This document shows, one piece after another, positions 1-12,432 of a DNA stretch of 64,000 nucleotides; position 1 is the stretch's first letter, and each line of letters opens with the position of its first letter. Both the position numbers and the translations under genes were made by a program. Under the pieces are notes generated by a model that had not been told where the DNA came from, did not search any database, and saw nothing but the letters and a program-made list of their open reading frames with translations. The stretch comes from Auriscalpium vulgare (Eukaryota > Basidiomycota > Agaricomycetes > Russulales > Auriscalpiaceae): assembly GCA_019915015.1 (NCBI GenBank), contig JAHBBC010000025.1:549096-613095 (forward strand), read 5' to 3'.

Positions 1-405
1 ATAGTGTCTCAAGACTATTATTTATGTATATATTTGATTATGTAACCAGAAACCCCCTCAGAGCGGAATCGTACTGCCGCGCTACGCGCCGGCCCACTCC
101 CAGCAAGTCCGAGAAATATCAGTCGATGGAGTTGCAGCTGTGAGGATGGTCAGGGTTTTTCTGACTTGAGTGGAGATGTGGGTGCCCATGAATAACCACG
201 TCTCCCTGCCTCATCCCGGGGCAGGCAGGCTCAACCGCATTCTCCATGGCCCATCTCTCGCAGGAGAGTCTAGGATCTGAAGAAAGCCTCAGGGCATTCT
301 TTATGAACCCAGGCTGAAGTATACGAAGTTAGTGCGCAACCTGACGAGTCTCACAGGGACTGCACCCTTTGCCTCATAGACGACTGGAAGTGGGCCGGGC
401 GACTG
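1..405. other. Intergenic, nothing recognised
   Basis: No open frame with splice-consistent coding signal, no RNA gene and no repeat were recognised here. It is the 3' flank of the minus-strand RING-type gene that follows. Confidence 0.5.
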
Positions 406-1381
406 CTATATCGAGAGGCAGCGAGCAAAGAGGAGTAGCTGATACACGGGATAGATACAGCACGTAAAGTAGGGTATTAAAATACACCGATGTAAGTATA
501 CATGACGGTAGCTGAGCGCAGAGGTGGTAGACCGATCGCGAGGTTGACGGTCAGGCTCGCAGTCGCTTGGGCTGATATACGGCCTCCTTGTTAGAGTCTG
601 AAGCATTAACGAGGCGCAAAATGTAAAACTAGCCTTGCTGGGGTTCGTCAAGTCTTCGATTGCAACCCGTTTTTGGCTCTTGGGCCGCATGGACGCAATC
701 ACGGTCTTGCGTTCGGTTGGGGCATGAATTGCATCCTGCGACTGTAAAGGGATTAAATGCGGGCAGACGAGCGCAAACACCTGATGCTTACCGACTTGCT
801 CCGCAGCAGGCGTCCCTGCTCAGCTTCATCGCTGATCTGTTTTTGCAGCCGGCTGATTTCCAAGCGAAGCAGTCTGGCGTCCTTGCGAGCGTCTCTGATG
901 CGAGCCCGAGTAGCGCGAATGGAGTCCCCCTGCCTGTCGAGTTCACAGTAAGACGCGGCGATTGAGGTACGTAGACGATGGCAGGCGTCGCGATGGGTTT
1001 TGATAGCCTTCTTGCTGCGTGGAGGTCAAGACGGCATGTGAGCGATGCGAGACTGCTAGATGAGACCAGCGATGGCGTACCAGGCAATGGCCGGGGCCGT
1101 TGCACCGTCCATCTCGGTCGTGGGGAGCACCACGAAGCGGTCTCTCCAGGTGATGACATATGACTTTCCCTCGTTCCGCCCTGGTATGACACAGCGTAGT
1201 GGGCATATAGCCTTGTCCGCGATCAGGCGTTCGGAGCACGGCGAGCACACGATATGACCTGAGACGACGTCAGACAAAGGGTGGCACGCCGCCGGGAGGA
1301 TCTGGACTCACCGCAGCGCAGGTAGCAAGGAATCATCGGACTGACGAAATGGCCCCAGCATATCAAGCACTTGGGATGCAT
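406..1381 (-). CDS. RING-finger protein with coiled-coil region
   Basis: Four exons join in frame: 1381-1312, 1258-1081, 1014-792 and 741-406 (807 nt, 268 aa). Exons 1 and 2 create a C3HC4-like RING: CLIC near residues 5-8, a Cys in YLRC, GHIVCSPC, then CPLRC. A RING usually binds two zinc ions and recruits E2 enzymes, so a ubiquitin-ligase role is inferred. Exon 3 encodes an Arg/Glu/Leu-rich segment (LEISRLQKQI) likely to form a coiled coil, an arrangement common in basidiomycete RING proteins. The first ATG lies directly before the RING. The last ~60 residues look less protein-like, so an additional intron or an earlier stop is possible. It is divergent from the gene at 2181. Confidence 0.6.
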
Positions 1382-2180
1382 GCTTAGACAGCGGAGGTGA
1401 TGTAGCCTCTGGGGCTCGCATCGGCCGCGACATTAAATAGGCCCAGGACCACAGACAAAGAGTCGCCACTCTGCGAAATTGCCACGACGAGCCGATGCAT
1501 GATGTCGCCGTCGTCTACATAGCAGCTCTGTGAGGACAGAGAAAGAAAGCAAGGCGCGTGCCAGGCGCGTGCCAGGCGCTCGGATGCCATAAGCGCCGCC
1601 TGAGAGCCGCCGGCGCCTTTTGGTCTCGCCATTCACCCTCATTCATCCGTTCGACGGACTGTAGCCGCATCGCTCAGCACACCTCCAATCGCCATTGTTC
1701 AGCTCATGTATCCAGCGCTCCAAGAGGTTCACTGGCACCCCATGCAGCCCCGTCTGGTCCTTGCTGGCGCGATGATGTTTCCCGGCGTGAGTCTTTTATC
1801 CTCTTGGATCGATGATCTGATCAGTCCTTGCTATGTCATTCGGCTAGATTTGCGTCTGCACTATTCTCCAGGCAGGCACCCGGACGTACTGGCAATGCGA
1901 CACTCGAACGTTTCGTTTCCTGTGCCCTCTTGCTCTGTCATTCGCTCTATTGACCTTGTTTTATAAGTCTAATGGCCGCTGGGGTTCTTTTGTGCCGCCT
2001 GGGTGTCTTTATAACCCCCAGGCTCGCCTTGCCACCCCGCCGTGTTCTCACCTGCCCATTTTTTTGGGCTCTCGAACTCTGCCTTTCGGCGGTATGTGTG
2101 CTTCCAACCACCACTTTGATCGTGCTTTAAGCTCATGCGCAGTGGCCTCAGAGCGGTGAGATCCGGTCCTCGGGCACACG
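1382..2180. promoter_or_regulatory. Intergenic region between divergent genes
   Basis: About 800 bp separate the start of the minus-strand RING gene from the plus-strand tail-anchored gene, so it must hold both promoters. A TATA-like TTTATAA occurs near 2008, about 170 bp upstream of the ATG at 2181. A 10-bp direct repeat (gccaggcgcg) lies near 1559-1578. No convincing gene was seen. Confidence 0.35.
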
Positions 2181-2904
2181 ATGGATAGCGAGACTGTCCC
2201 GGACGAAAGTGAGTGTTCGAGACTTGAATTCATCGCCAATGCTCAGTCAAACACACAGAGACATCCCCGATCGATACTACCGAGCCTGCCCCTCCACATG
2301 TCGGTGGCGCATCGTCGGCGTGGACGTCGAGCGCCGGAGGCGGAGGCGCCCACCAGTGGTATCGCGTCGAGAGACCTGACAACGACGACGACGACGAACG
2401 TGACTCCTTCGAGGTCGATACAGAGGGCGACGTGGAGATGATTGACGCCTGGATGTCGGCAGCTTTTGCTACGATGGTGAGGAAAGCTCTTGACGCCCGT
2501 CCATCGCTCTGCTTCTCATGACTCGCAAGCAGCCAGATGAGGCACCTGTCGGGGACCAGCAGAGCGGTGATGGCGGGTCTGAGCGCTCTCAGGGTGATGT
2601 TGAAATGGCCGATGGTAGGCCGACAGCTCCTTCCGGCGCGTCGGAGGATTTGACGTCTCGGGTGAGTTCTCCCTCGCCAGGGTTCGCTGCTGACTGATCC
2701 ACGTCCCGCAAGGAGAGGCCGTCCGACGTGCGGATTACCGGAGCATTGCGCGACCTTGAGAATGCCCTTCTTCAGGTCGGGCAGCTGCCTAGGCCTCGCG
2801 CCTCCGGCGGTCTGTCGACGCGCGAGGTTCTCCTCGTCGGGCTTTTTCTGCTCGTCTCACTGTCGCTGCTATTCTCGATTTTGATCCTCCTGCGGACCGG
2901 TTAA
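2181..2904 (+). CDS. Tail-anchored membrane protein, paralog of 27523-28694
   Basis: Four exons (2181-2208, 2259-2476, 2530-2661, 2713-2904) splice in frame to 570 nt, 189 aa. The protein is acidic and low-complexity (a DDDDE run, then VEMID and VEMAD) and ends with one hydrophobic helix followed by LLRTG. No signal peptide is seen, so a tail-anchored topology with the N-terminus in the cytosol is inferred. The last exon matches the last exon of the gene at 27523-28694 in length (192 versus 189 nt), phase and layout: a short helical DL-rich segment, a proline-containing linker, then the membrane helix. I do not recognise a named family. Function is unknown. Confidence 0.6.
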
Positions 2905-3889
2905 GAGGGGCATGGAGGCTATTGCAGGGGCTAGATCATCGCTGACTGAAAGAGGCATGGCATTGACATCGAGTAACATCCACATAATATCTATTATCAC
3001 CTAGTTGACTCTAAACCCATTATCACCTAGTCGACTCCAAACCCATTATGTCTCAAACCAGCTCAGGATCTCAGTCAACCATTTTATTGGAGATAAGTAG
3101 TCATAGCCTGGTATGCTCACAGTTGATCTGGGCATACTTGGAGAGCAAATGAATGTCCAGCGACGCGAATACCTTGTGAGGCTGGTTTGGTAACATACCA
3201 ACGAGTATTATTATTTGACATATAAAGGCCTTCTTGCCACTTGTACTTAGTCCTTCGTCCTTCCACAACCGTCCTCCCTGATATACTTCGGCTCTCATAG
3301 GCAATGCCAGCAGTGTTGTCGCCATGGGGTTTCACCCGTCGCGCGCGCATGTGTCTTTGAGTACCTTTGTATACACTCATGGCGACACTGTGCGTATTGC
3401 TACTAGAAGTTCTGGGAGTGAATCTTGCTGTGGAATAAAGGCGTACTGACCGCCACCATGTGCCCCAGACTCGCGTTGTCGAGGCCCCGACGCGAAGGCA
3501 TTGACGTGCAGCTCGAGTGCACCCTGCTCTTGGAAAGAGAGACACCATGTCTGTGGTGGAGGATGAGGGCGTGTGGCGCAGCGCAAGAATGACGATCCGC
3601 CAGTGAGCCTGGCATGCCTCCCCGCCATCTCGCGCGCGGTGTTGCACAGGCAGTCCTCCGGGTCAATCGTACTGGAGTCGACCAGAAGGGGTGTGCATGG
3701 CGTATTCTGAGCGCAAGCGCGAGTTCGTTTGGGAGAGGTGCACAGCTCCGTATACATCTCAATCTGCAAACACGCTGAACAATGTTCTCTCCAGATCCTC
3801 ACCAGCATCCTCGAGAGGAGAGACCACACCGGCAAGTTGCTTCTCGCGCCTCCGCGTGATGAGCAGTTGCCCGCATTAATCAACATCAA
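2905..3889. other. Intergenic; open frames not convincing
   Basis: Several minus-strand frames of 100-170 codons overlap in this interval, but none has a clear domain or splice chain. They may be the 3' untranslated part or a decayed tail of the coding-like region at 3890-5184. Confidence 0.3.
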
Positions 3890-5184
3890 TCATTCTTCAT
3901 TCTGTACAGCAGTAATATTCTTGAATGTCTCAGCGCCGACGCATCGTTGAAGCTCCTCCTGTTGGGTCGATTTGTCAACAACCGCCATGTCTCCAGCGTG
4001 AGCACGCACCTCTTCAAGCCTCCACTCAGCCTGATCTTCCCTTCTACTCTCATCCCCGAGGTGTATCGTCTCCTCGCGCTCACGATGTGCACCGCGCATT
4101 TCCTCTAGCACGTCTGACACGCTGCGCGCGCTTGCGTCATCTGGCAGCATGTTCTGCGCGCTGCGCAGGTCCGACCAACTCGTGATGCGGAACTGCATGC
4201 CCTTGAGCGGGCGCCGGTAATTGAACTCGCTCACGCGCCGGCTGTAGTCCGACAGGTTCACTGTCGAGCTCTCCGAGGTTGGCAGCGGGACGCCAAGCAG
4301 TGGTCGATGGGGGGCGCGCATCGCTGCGCGAGAGCTTGAGGAGAGCTTGATGCAGAGCATCAGGCAGCATGCAGTGGAATGGGATGACGCCGTGGGTGGT
4401 GACAATGCGGGATGGTGGTACGGCGCGCGAGCGTGACGGCGGCGGCTGACAGTGTGTCGGCGACATGCGTCACTTCGGCGGGGCTGGGCCACGTCGTGCG
4501 CGGGGGTCGGTAGGGGTGCATCGGTGTCGCGTACGAGTCATGGTGGGAGTGTGTGATGGAGGGTGCGTGCGAGTGGTGCTCGTGACGGCGGCGGAGGGCG
4601 GGTAGCAGCGCGCTAGCTTGATGGGTCGGCGTCATGCGTGGCCTTTCGCTGCGCAAAAGATGGGCCGGTGGTTGGCGCGCATTGCTGCGGAGCGTCGGAG
4701 CACGCATATGTGTTCGACCATAAGGAGGGAAGGCAGGTGTGGTAGCTAAGAAGACAAAACTGCGCGATGAGTAACGTGCTCAGACATGAGCTGGCATACA
4801 TACGCACCTGGTGGTTGACCAGAAGACCTCTAGGCCACAGCTCGCTCACGGCGGCGCTGAAGCAAGTAAGGGACGAGTCGGTTGCCGGCGCGGCGATGAA
4901 TGTCGCGGGCGTGAGTCTTTTCATGCTGCCAAGGTGCGTTAATGCTGTCCCGTTGCTGCTCGAGGGCATTGCTTACCGCTGAGCCAGGAGACGGCGTAGT
5001 GGCCATGCGGCTGGTCGGACACGTTCTGCGGAAACCTAAAGGGCGGTGAGGGAGCGAGGGTGAGGAGACCAGCGAGCAGAAATGGGAGAGCGCAAGGAGA
5101 GACAGGGTCAGGCAGAGAGGACAGGAGAAATAGTGAGACAGGAGACGGCAAAACGGGCCGGAATGGATATCCCCATCGAGGCAA
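3890..5184 (-). CDS. Coding-like region, unknown protein, structure unresolved
   Basis: A minus-strand frame ending at 3890 contains a stretch that reads like real protein (LLGVPLPTSES, then YSRRVSEFNYRRPLKGMQF, then a Glu/Arg-rich tail). Upstream, 4969-4808 gives another plausible exon ending at LLVNHQ before a GTGCGT donor, and 5184-4980 starts with a hydrophobic Pro-rich leader. I could not join these into one unbroken chain, so the number of exons and the start are open. No family was recognised. It could equally be a decayed gene. Confidence 0.3.
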
Positions 5185-5349
5185 AAGCGACGTTTTCGAG
5201 CCAGGAAAAGCCTCGGTCTCTAGTCGAGACCAGGCGGCCTAGGGACTAGGGACTTTTGGCGCCAGATGGCTCTCAGTCAGCCAATCAAATCGTTGTCTCG
5301 GACTTTTATATGGGGCCTAGTTGCTTTCTAGGATGGATAAGTTACGCGG

Positions 5350-5760
5350 GCGCCCTCACCTTCTATTCATCCTTCCCACCAGCGATGATGACCCACTCGA
5401 CGCCAGCCCCGCGACGAGTAGCAGTCGAGACGATGCCACGACGTCTATGACATGGTCGTATAAGCCTGAAAGCCCTCGTGGCGAGCAGGTAGAGCGGCGT
5501 GTCAATACTACTGGCGGAATCGAGACTGTCTGCCCTGCCAGTGGCTCGTACCGGCGGACTCGAGACAGCAAATTCGCGACCTTCCTGGCGACTCCAAGTC
5601 CTGGCCGCCCTTTTCCCGACCTACACCTGTACTTTCTGTCCATTTTTCAAGCGCAGCTCGTGAATATAGACGGTCCGCGGCTTTCTATCAACATAGTGGT
5701 GCTCGTCTCTGACTTTTGGATCCAGGCATTTCCCCGTGTTTCGACGCCTTAGACTCGAGA
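5350..5760. repeat. Dispersed repeat, copy 1 of 3
   Basis: This segment shares long similar runs with 28900-29090 (first half) and 29760-30050 (mainly second half), for example around CCCACCAGCGATGATGACCC and ACCGGCGGACTCGAGAC. No long open frame is conserved among copies. It may be a fragment of an old transposable element. Confidence 0.6.
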
Positions 5761-6513
5761 CTGCGAGACGCGCCCTCGACAATCTGGAGCCATCGGAGAA
5801 CTGGGACGACGACTTCAAGCACAAGACCGATTCCCCCGTTCGACCAGCGCGTGGGCGGCCTACGCAGACGCCCTCCAAGCGAAGCCAGCTCCTGTGAGAC
5901 GGCGAACTGTGACGATGAGTTTGAGGAGTCGGGGAATGCGGTCGTGGGCGCGGAGGCGGCGTGGGGTTCGTCTGACTCGGACTTGGAGACGGGCTGGGTT
6001 TTGTGGACCAGGAGGAGGACAAGACCTTTGCCGCTCGCGTAGGGCCGCCATCTCTCCCTCCCCCTTCATCTAGTTAGGAGTCCGGTCCATCTGGTATCGA
6101 AAGACTTTTACATCGGCCCTCTGTCGACATTTCCTCTCTCGCTACACCTTCCACGACTACCCATCGATCATCTCCCAGGACATCGCCCGGCTCGCCGCAG
6201 TCAGCTTCGCTCCGACGATCGACTCACCTGCCTTCCCCACCTTTCCAGCGTGGCTGTGCCGTGACGAAATTCTCTGGGTTACTTGAAGATACTGGCACGC
6301 ATCCAGTCAAGCCCGGATCGGGAAGAGGCATTTGACGTGCTGCGGGAGTAGCAACAGCAGCAGCAGCAGAAGCAGCAGGGCCTTCCCCCGTCGGCATCTA
6401 CACTTCGACCAGCCCCCTCTAGCACAACGAAATTGCTGGGCAGGTTACTCCCCGAGCAGCTCATGTCTGGGTAAATCTGATCTGCTATATCGACGCGCGG
6501 ATAGTTCACAGGA
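5761..6513. other. No gene recognised; CAG-repeat patch
   Basis: The interval lies just before the EDC4-like remnant and may contain unrecognisable upstream parts of it. A short CAG/CAGAAG run lies near 6353-6378. Nothing else could be supported. Confidence 0.35.
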
Positions 6514-8705
6514 ATGCGCCAAAGTCAAACTGCGGGTCCTTCGCCGCCCTATTCTTCTCCCGACTTCTCGCAGGAACACGAGACGAGCTCTTACTACGAA
6601 CCGGAGATCGTGACGCTGCAGCAGCCCCGGCCAGATGACTTCCAGAGCCCTATCACCGTTCCCGTCCATCCAACAGGCAGGCAACTGGCTCTGTCCGAGT
6701 TCATGTCTCCGCTAGCGGCGTCAATCTCCTCTTCCAATCCGACTAATATGGTTATCGCGCCTTCGCAAGCCTCGGACAACAACGAGGGCACCTGGTCGGC
6801 CGTCATCGAACCCAAGCGGAATGTGGTCGACAACCTCAGTGAGCAGCTCACCCGGGTGCAGCCGCCTCAGACATCGGCGCAGATTGCTTCTCCTGTCGAT
6901 ATGAATGGTGACGAAACTCCAGTCGGCGAAACTACCCATCCAGAGTGCAGTCCAGGCCTCTTACTCCGAAGTCCCAGCACCCTCTCCTCGCAGCTCGCCT
7001 CCGAAAATACCAGCCCATCCACCAGCCCGTGGCGCAGTTGCCACGCCTCCTGCAGTCAGCCGTCTCAGGAGGTTGAGTACGACGCCTCGGGCGAGGAGGA
7101 CCGTCCGGCTGAGCCATGTGGACGAGGGAAAGGCAAGATCGTTGGCTGGACGGAGAGGGAGGAAAAGACCGTCAAGGTGTCTGAGGGCGACGGGCAGAGT
7201 GACGTCGTGATGCCCAAGGAGACCAAGAAAATGGAGGAGAATCTGTACAGTCGTATTGGGCGTCTCGCTGAAAAAGAGCTGGGCAAGCAACGTGAGTTTT
7301 ATTTGCACCTTCTGATATCGAGCTCTGTCACCTAATCCACCTCCAGACCAACGTCTCGAAGATGTCAGGGTCGGCGCAGGCTGCTGATTTCGCGCGTCAA
7401 GAGAAGATTCTCAAGCTGATCACCACTGGATTGACAAAGAACACGACTCGCGTTGTTGAGATGGCCTTCAAATCCGAGGTGCAGAACTTGGTACTCCCGG
7501 CTCTGGAGATCATCTCCAAAACCAAGGTGAAGGCAGCGCTGAACAAATAAATCGGGGACTAGGCGAGATTGTGAACTAGGAGAGCTTCTGTTCCACGGAT
7601 ATTGCCGTCCACTTTACTCAGTCGCCCTTCAAATTGCAGACCCTTCCCAACGATAGTGAAGGCTCCTACTCCGCCCTGAGATCTCCGGTCACGTTGTCCG
7701 GACGTTCTCCTCCGCATGCATCACATCTGTCATCGAGCGCCACGTCAAGGAGGCTATCACCGAGGACCATTCCGCGTACACCCTCTTGGCAGAGCGAGGC
7801 GCTTCGCGGCCAGCAGGTGAGAGATTCTTCTCGTTTGCCGTCACATGCGATTAATTCTTCCCCCAGCCTGTCATCCGCGACCAGTCTGTGTGGTCACTCG
7901 GCGACCAGATCAAGTATCTGAGCTTGAATGCCAGCGTTGCTGCCTCGCAGGCAAGGCACTCACCCTCTGCCTTCGGATCCGGTGCCGGCATGCCCTTTTA
8001 TCAACAGCAGTACCGTCAAGTTGGCCAGTCTGGTGGCACTCCTCCGCAGATCCACGGCCCGCCTCCCCCTCAGCAGCAACAACTCCTTTCTCCTCAATTC
8101 AATGTGCACGGGCCTTGGTTCCGGTCGGGCATTCCTGCTCCGCAAGTCTCCCACCATGCCCTTCCTCCGCCAGCTGCTCCTGTCCATCATCCTCCCCCTG
8201 CGCAGACGGAGAGTGGGACGACGCCTATCTTGCTGTGCTCGGCACGCAAGACCTGCGCCAGCTCTGGGAGCCGTTGGCTTGGTCCAATCCCGAACTTATC
8301 ATGCCCTTGAACGGACCTCCTCCGCTGTCGCAGGCTGTCATCCTGATGCTCGTACACCGTGCGCGTTCTTTTGCGTGCTTGTTAGCTGCGACAACACTGA
8401 TGCCTGTGTTCTAGCTCGCTGCTGCAATCGAGGAGAGGGCTCTAGTCGATGAATCTTCCAAGTCTTCCATCTGGTGGCTGCAGCGCGCCGCCGTTGCCCA
8501 CTTACTTCTACTGAGTTCACCATGGCTGACGGATACAACAGTACCCTATCATCTCCCCTTACGTCGCGCGCGTTCTCCCCAATGTCCAGTCGATGTGTTG
8601 AACACGACGAAGCAGCGCATCGCAATCCTCTCCGGTGGATTGCAGGTGCTGGAGACTGCCCGTATGGTCTCGGACATCCAAGGCGTCCCGAGCCCACTCA
8701 ACTAA
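6514..8705 (+). pseudogene. EDC4/Ge-1-like decapping scaffold, 3' remnant, frameshifted
   Basis: The conceptual protein follows the middle and C-terminal parts of the basidiomycete EDC4 (Ge-1/Varicose) homologue. There is an SPITVPVHPTGRQL stretch, an acidic linker, a helical segment (KKMEENLYSRIGRLAEKELG), then QEKILKLITTGLTKNTTRVV and VQNLVLPALEII, and a C-terminal region with YLAVLGTQDLRQL and MPLNGPPPLSQAVI ending SDIQGVPSPLN at 8703. Intact family members also carry an N-terminal WD40 part, which I do not see. The frame is broken repeatedly: near 7367, at a stop after 7549, between QTLPND and the LLLRPEISGHVVRTF segment, near 8215, and again after 8340. It is best read as a decayed duplicate. 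The intact gene would be elsewhere. Confidence 0.75.
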
Positions 8706-11343
8706 GAAAATGCTCCAAGTCAATCTCGCTCTTCATTTCCATCGGTTAGTTGGACAGATCAGTGACAGAGCAGTAGCGTTTTCATGATATGCTGGAGCGC
8801 GTCGAGCGCCATGTACGCTGGTCTCATGCCAGAACCTGGCTCTCCGCCCATACTTGTGTGCCCAGGCCACCTGCATGCCACGAACCGCCCCTTTATGACT
8901 GCTGGGCTTTGCCAGAGGCTCACGGCGTTTTTGATCTTGTGTACAGTTGAAAGTGAGTAGTCTGTGCGACTTATGTACTGACAGTTGTTCTTCGCCACAG
9001 AACTCAAGGAACTTCAGTCAATACACCAGTCATTCGTTCAAGAAGCCCAGGGCTACGTCGTGGACAGCTCGTCTCCTCCCCGGCCCTCTTCAGCATACCG
9101 CGTCCACGCTCGCGCGCCCGTTCCAATAACAGCCCGGGCCCAGTCCCCGCCCACCCACAAAATCAATTCGCGGCAAGTTTCACATTCTGCGGGTCCGTCG
9201 AGTGTCGGGGCAGCCGGAAGAGCGGCGAGCGTGCGATCACACTCGTCGGCGACGAACCTGCGCCGCCACTGTCGCAAGTAGTGGGTTGGATCTGGGCAGC
9301 AGGCTCGCGGCGAAGGCGCTCTTGATGCTCCTAATGTATCACGCAGTTCACGCTTGTTTTTCCGTCGGTACTGATATCGCTAATGTTAACGTTGCTCTTC
9401 ATGCCCTCTGCCTCGCATCTACTCTATGCGGTACTTGGTGACTCACCTTCCCTCACTCTGGCCCCCGCGTCGCCCAGCGCTCTAGAAAACCCTTCGCCCG
9501 CACCTTTGCCCATCAAGCCCCTCGGGGTCCGGCGTTGAGCCCGGCCTCTCGGCACCCCCGATCCCGCCCCGCTGATTTAGATCCCGCCCTCGCGCTCCCA
9601 TAGTGCGCTCCCGCCCGCCATTCACGCCCGCCGCTCCTTACGTTTGCTTCGCCGTGCACACACATCTCACATATTGCAAGCATACGGTCTCTTCCGGGGG
9701 TGGACACTCAAGTGCATGACATTGACAACGGACCCGCCCGCCCCATTGTAGGGTTCGAGGCGCACGGCTCGGCGGGCAGGCTCAGTTCGCGACGCGTCCG
9801 CCCGAAACACTCGGAGAAGGCTCGTCGGCGCGCTACGGCCTCTGACACTGCTGGCCAGGGATGGTCTTGTCCTCTCCCTAGGGCCCCGGGTCCTTCGTTC
9901 CCTACATATGTACTCATAATTCGTCCCTGTTATGGATTCCCCAGTGTTTGGGTGCCCCACATCCTCTCCCATGTCATATCATTGAGTAGTTGACAGCACT
10001 TACAATAAATGGCTAGCGTCTTGCATAATGATGTCTGATGCCACGGCTAACTAAGGTCGCATGGCCTCTGAGCGATCGCTATGCGGACCTGTGCCTACAA
10101 ACTGCAAAAGTTATGTAGCACTAGTAGCCTTCCTGGCGCACCTGGTTCCTAAACTCGTGGTTCCTCGTCTGATCTTCAATGAGTAAGCAGGGGCTGTAAT
10201 TTAAATCATGCAGTACCCAGGACAGTGCATTATCTAGAGAGTAGTGTTATAAAGGACAGTAACTAACTCTGTAAAATCCAGTCCAATCACGGTGGGTACA
10301 TCTGAATGGCGCCTACCACACAATGCGAATAGGTTCGCCAATGTGGAAGACAGACGGCAGTCTGCATAGTTTAAGACAATACGGATCTTGACTACATGTC
10401 GGCTGATGGCTGGCTGTCGACTCAACGAGGCGTGCGTTTTTGCCCCCACGCCTTTCTGAACGCCTTGATGAAACCGGAATCCTTACTCGCCAGGTCGCAT
10501 TACGAATCCACATATCAGGTAGAGCCAGACTCGCTGCACCCGACACAATCCATGGTCGTTCAAGTGTCTGCCGAAAGGGCGAACTCGATGTCTAACTCCA
10601 TATCAGATGTTACGCTGATGGAAATCAGACTGAAACTCATCAGCGAAAGCGGGTGCGAAAAAAATTGGCAAATGCGCACTCTTGCTCGCCAGGTCGGCGT
10701 GCACAAATGGGAAACGTTCTGAGTCGTCAGTGACAGAGGGGAAAGGGATCCGTGCAGCGGAGAAGCCGCGTACTGAACCGACTAGGGGGTGAATAAGCGT
10801 TCAGAACAGTGACTTAATTGGCATACTTACCTTGAAGGATGTGGCGCAGAACATATTTGGCGATCGTGCAGGGGGTCTCGCAGACTCGGCAGCAAGATTG
10901 GATTGGGCAGTCGTCGGTGGTCCGCCAAAATAATCTTCTGAGACCATGAGATTGCTCGTCTGCGTTAGTGTTCGTGGCGTTGTGAATACAGGAAGTACTT
11001 ACAGTCTCCAATGATGAAGTGGATGGATGATTCGCACGCCGAGCAAGTCGCTCGAAAAACCTGTTCTGGGAAGAGGCCGGGTCAAGCCATGTCTTGCCAT
11101 CCGAGGTGAGTGACAGCTTGGGAGTGGGACGCGTTCATAACCATGGAGGTGATCTGGCTGGACAAGCGGGCCCGAGGACGGCGAATGGAGTGTGTCAATG
11201 AAGCTTGAAGGAGTGCAGCTGGCTACCGACGTTTTGAGTGTGTGCACACAAAGCGGTCGTATCGGGGCTGGTAAAGACGCCGATGCTTGCTCGTCAACAT
11301 CGACCGTCAGCTCGATTTCTCTCCTATTATCTTATTTGTGAGG
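8706..11343. other. Long gene-poor stretch
   Basis: No splice-consistent gene was recognised. A plus-strand frame at 10396-10719 (108 codons) is open, but it lacks any domain and neighbouring exons. CT-rich DNA occurs at 9480-9640. Confidence 0.4.
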
Positions 11344-12385
11344 CTAATTGGCACAGCAGGGACGATAATCGCAAGGAAGAGGGCTATCATAGGACTCCAA
11401 GGGAATATCGTGATGATGATCGGTAGGATCGACCCACCCTGGCCGCTGCGACGCATGTTCCACAACATGACGAATGGATCGGAAGCAACCCTGCATGCGG
11501 TAGAGAAAGCAGCAAAAGCTGGCCGCATCAGGGAATCGCAGGTGGAACAGCGGACATCTGTCAAACGACGACGTGGCCCTTTCCAATGTGTTGCAGGACC
11601 AGCTGAACGTCCAATCATTGAGGTATGACATATCCTGCGGGGCCCAGTCAGTTACTAGCAATGAAGGCGAGAGTCGTGAAGCTCACCTTTCCCACAGGCA
11701 TGACAGGATGGAAGCCGCCTTTGTCGATGTAACCTCTCCACAGTCGGTTGTCGGCAAGGGACGTCTCGATATTTGCCTCGATATTAAGGCGCCCTGGTCA
11801 TAGATCAATCATCGAATCAAGGAACCGCACACGTACTCACAGTTTCCGGTCTCGGCGTGACGAGCGAAGTATGTCAAGTCTACCTCCACGGGCTGCCAAT
11901 CTAATAAGACGACAGAGTGTCCCTGGCCCGTGATGGAGAACTCCGCGGTGCCGCAATAAAAATGCGTTGTCAGTTTGTACCAAGGGCAATGGCAGCCGTG
12001 CCCGTCCTGGGACCCATCGGCAGAGGGCTGGGCGCTGTCTGGTGCACTGTCAAAGTCCAGAGCTGTGATGGCTGGTCGCGTGCGACTTGGTCGTTGGCTA
12101 TGTGAAGGGTCCAGGATGAGGCCAGCAAGGTCCTGGCCATCAAAGCAAACGCCGATGGTGAGTTCAAAACCTGTCTGAGACAGATCATGCGTGAGGCCTA
12201 CCTCGTATGCGCCAAAGCGAACGAGATCTGGATCTGAGGACCCGTCGGTGGAAGGGTCGAGAGAGGAGTTGGATAGTTCAGCGAGCGCTCCGAGTCCAAC
12301 GTCGTTGGCAGTCGCCTGTGGGGTATCAAGGCCGTTGGCTCGATGTGCGTGGTAGGCTGTAAGAGGCACGACGCACCTGAGTCAT
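11344..12385 (-). CDS. Unknown Cys/His-containing protein, paralog A
   Basis: Five exons (12385-12377, 12315-12202, 12132-11841, 11793-11687, 11634-11344) give 813 nt, 270 aa, beginning with a 9-nt exon encoding MTQ. A second copy at 18277-19318 has the same five-exon layout, the same MTQ exon and the same stop position (CAN then stop). The conserved core includes FSITG, AETGNW/DTETGNW, LWRG, MPVG and CPLFHLRFPDAASF. Intron 2 (12133-12201) could be read through in frame in this copy, but not in the paralog, which supports the splice. No named family was recognised. Substitutions between copies fall mostly at third codon positions, suggesting selection on protein. Confidence 0.65.
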
Positions 12386-12425
12386 CGAGGCAGCAACTGG
12401 GTCGTGCCCTCGACAGGGACGGTCG

Positions 12426-12432
12426 TTTTATA
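12426..12432 (-). promoter_or_regulatory. TATA box of paralog A
   Basis: TATAAAA on the minus strand lies about 41 bp upstream of the ATG at 12385. The paralog at 19318 has a TATATAAA-type box at nearly the same spacing, and both share a CACCCAGTT/GACCCAGTT leader. Confidence 0.6.
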
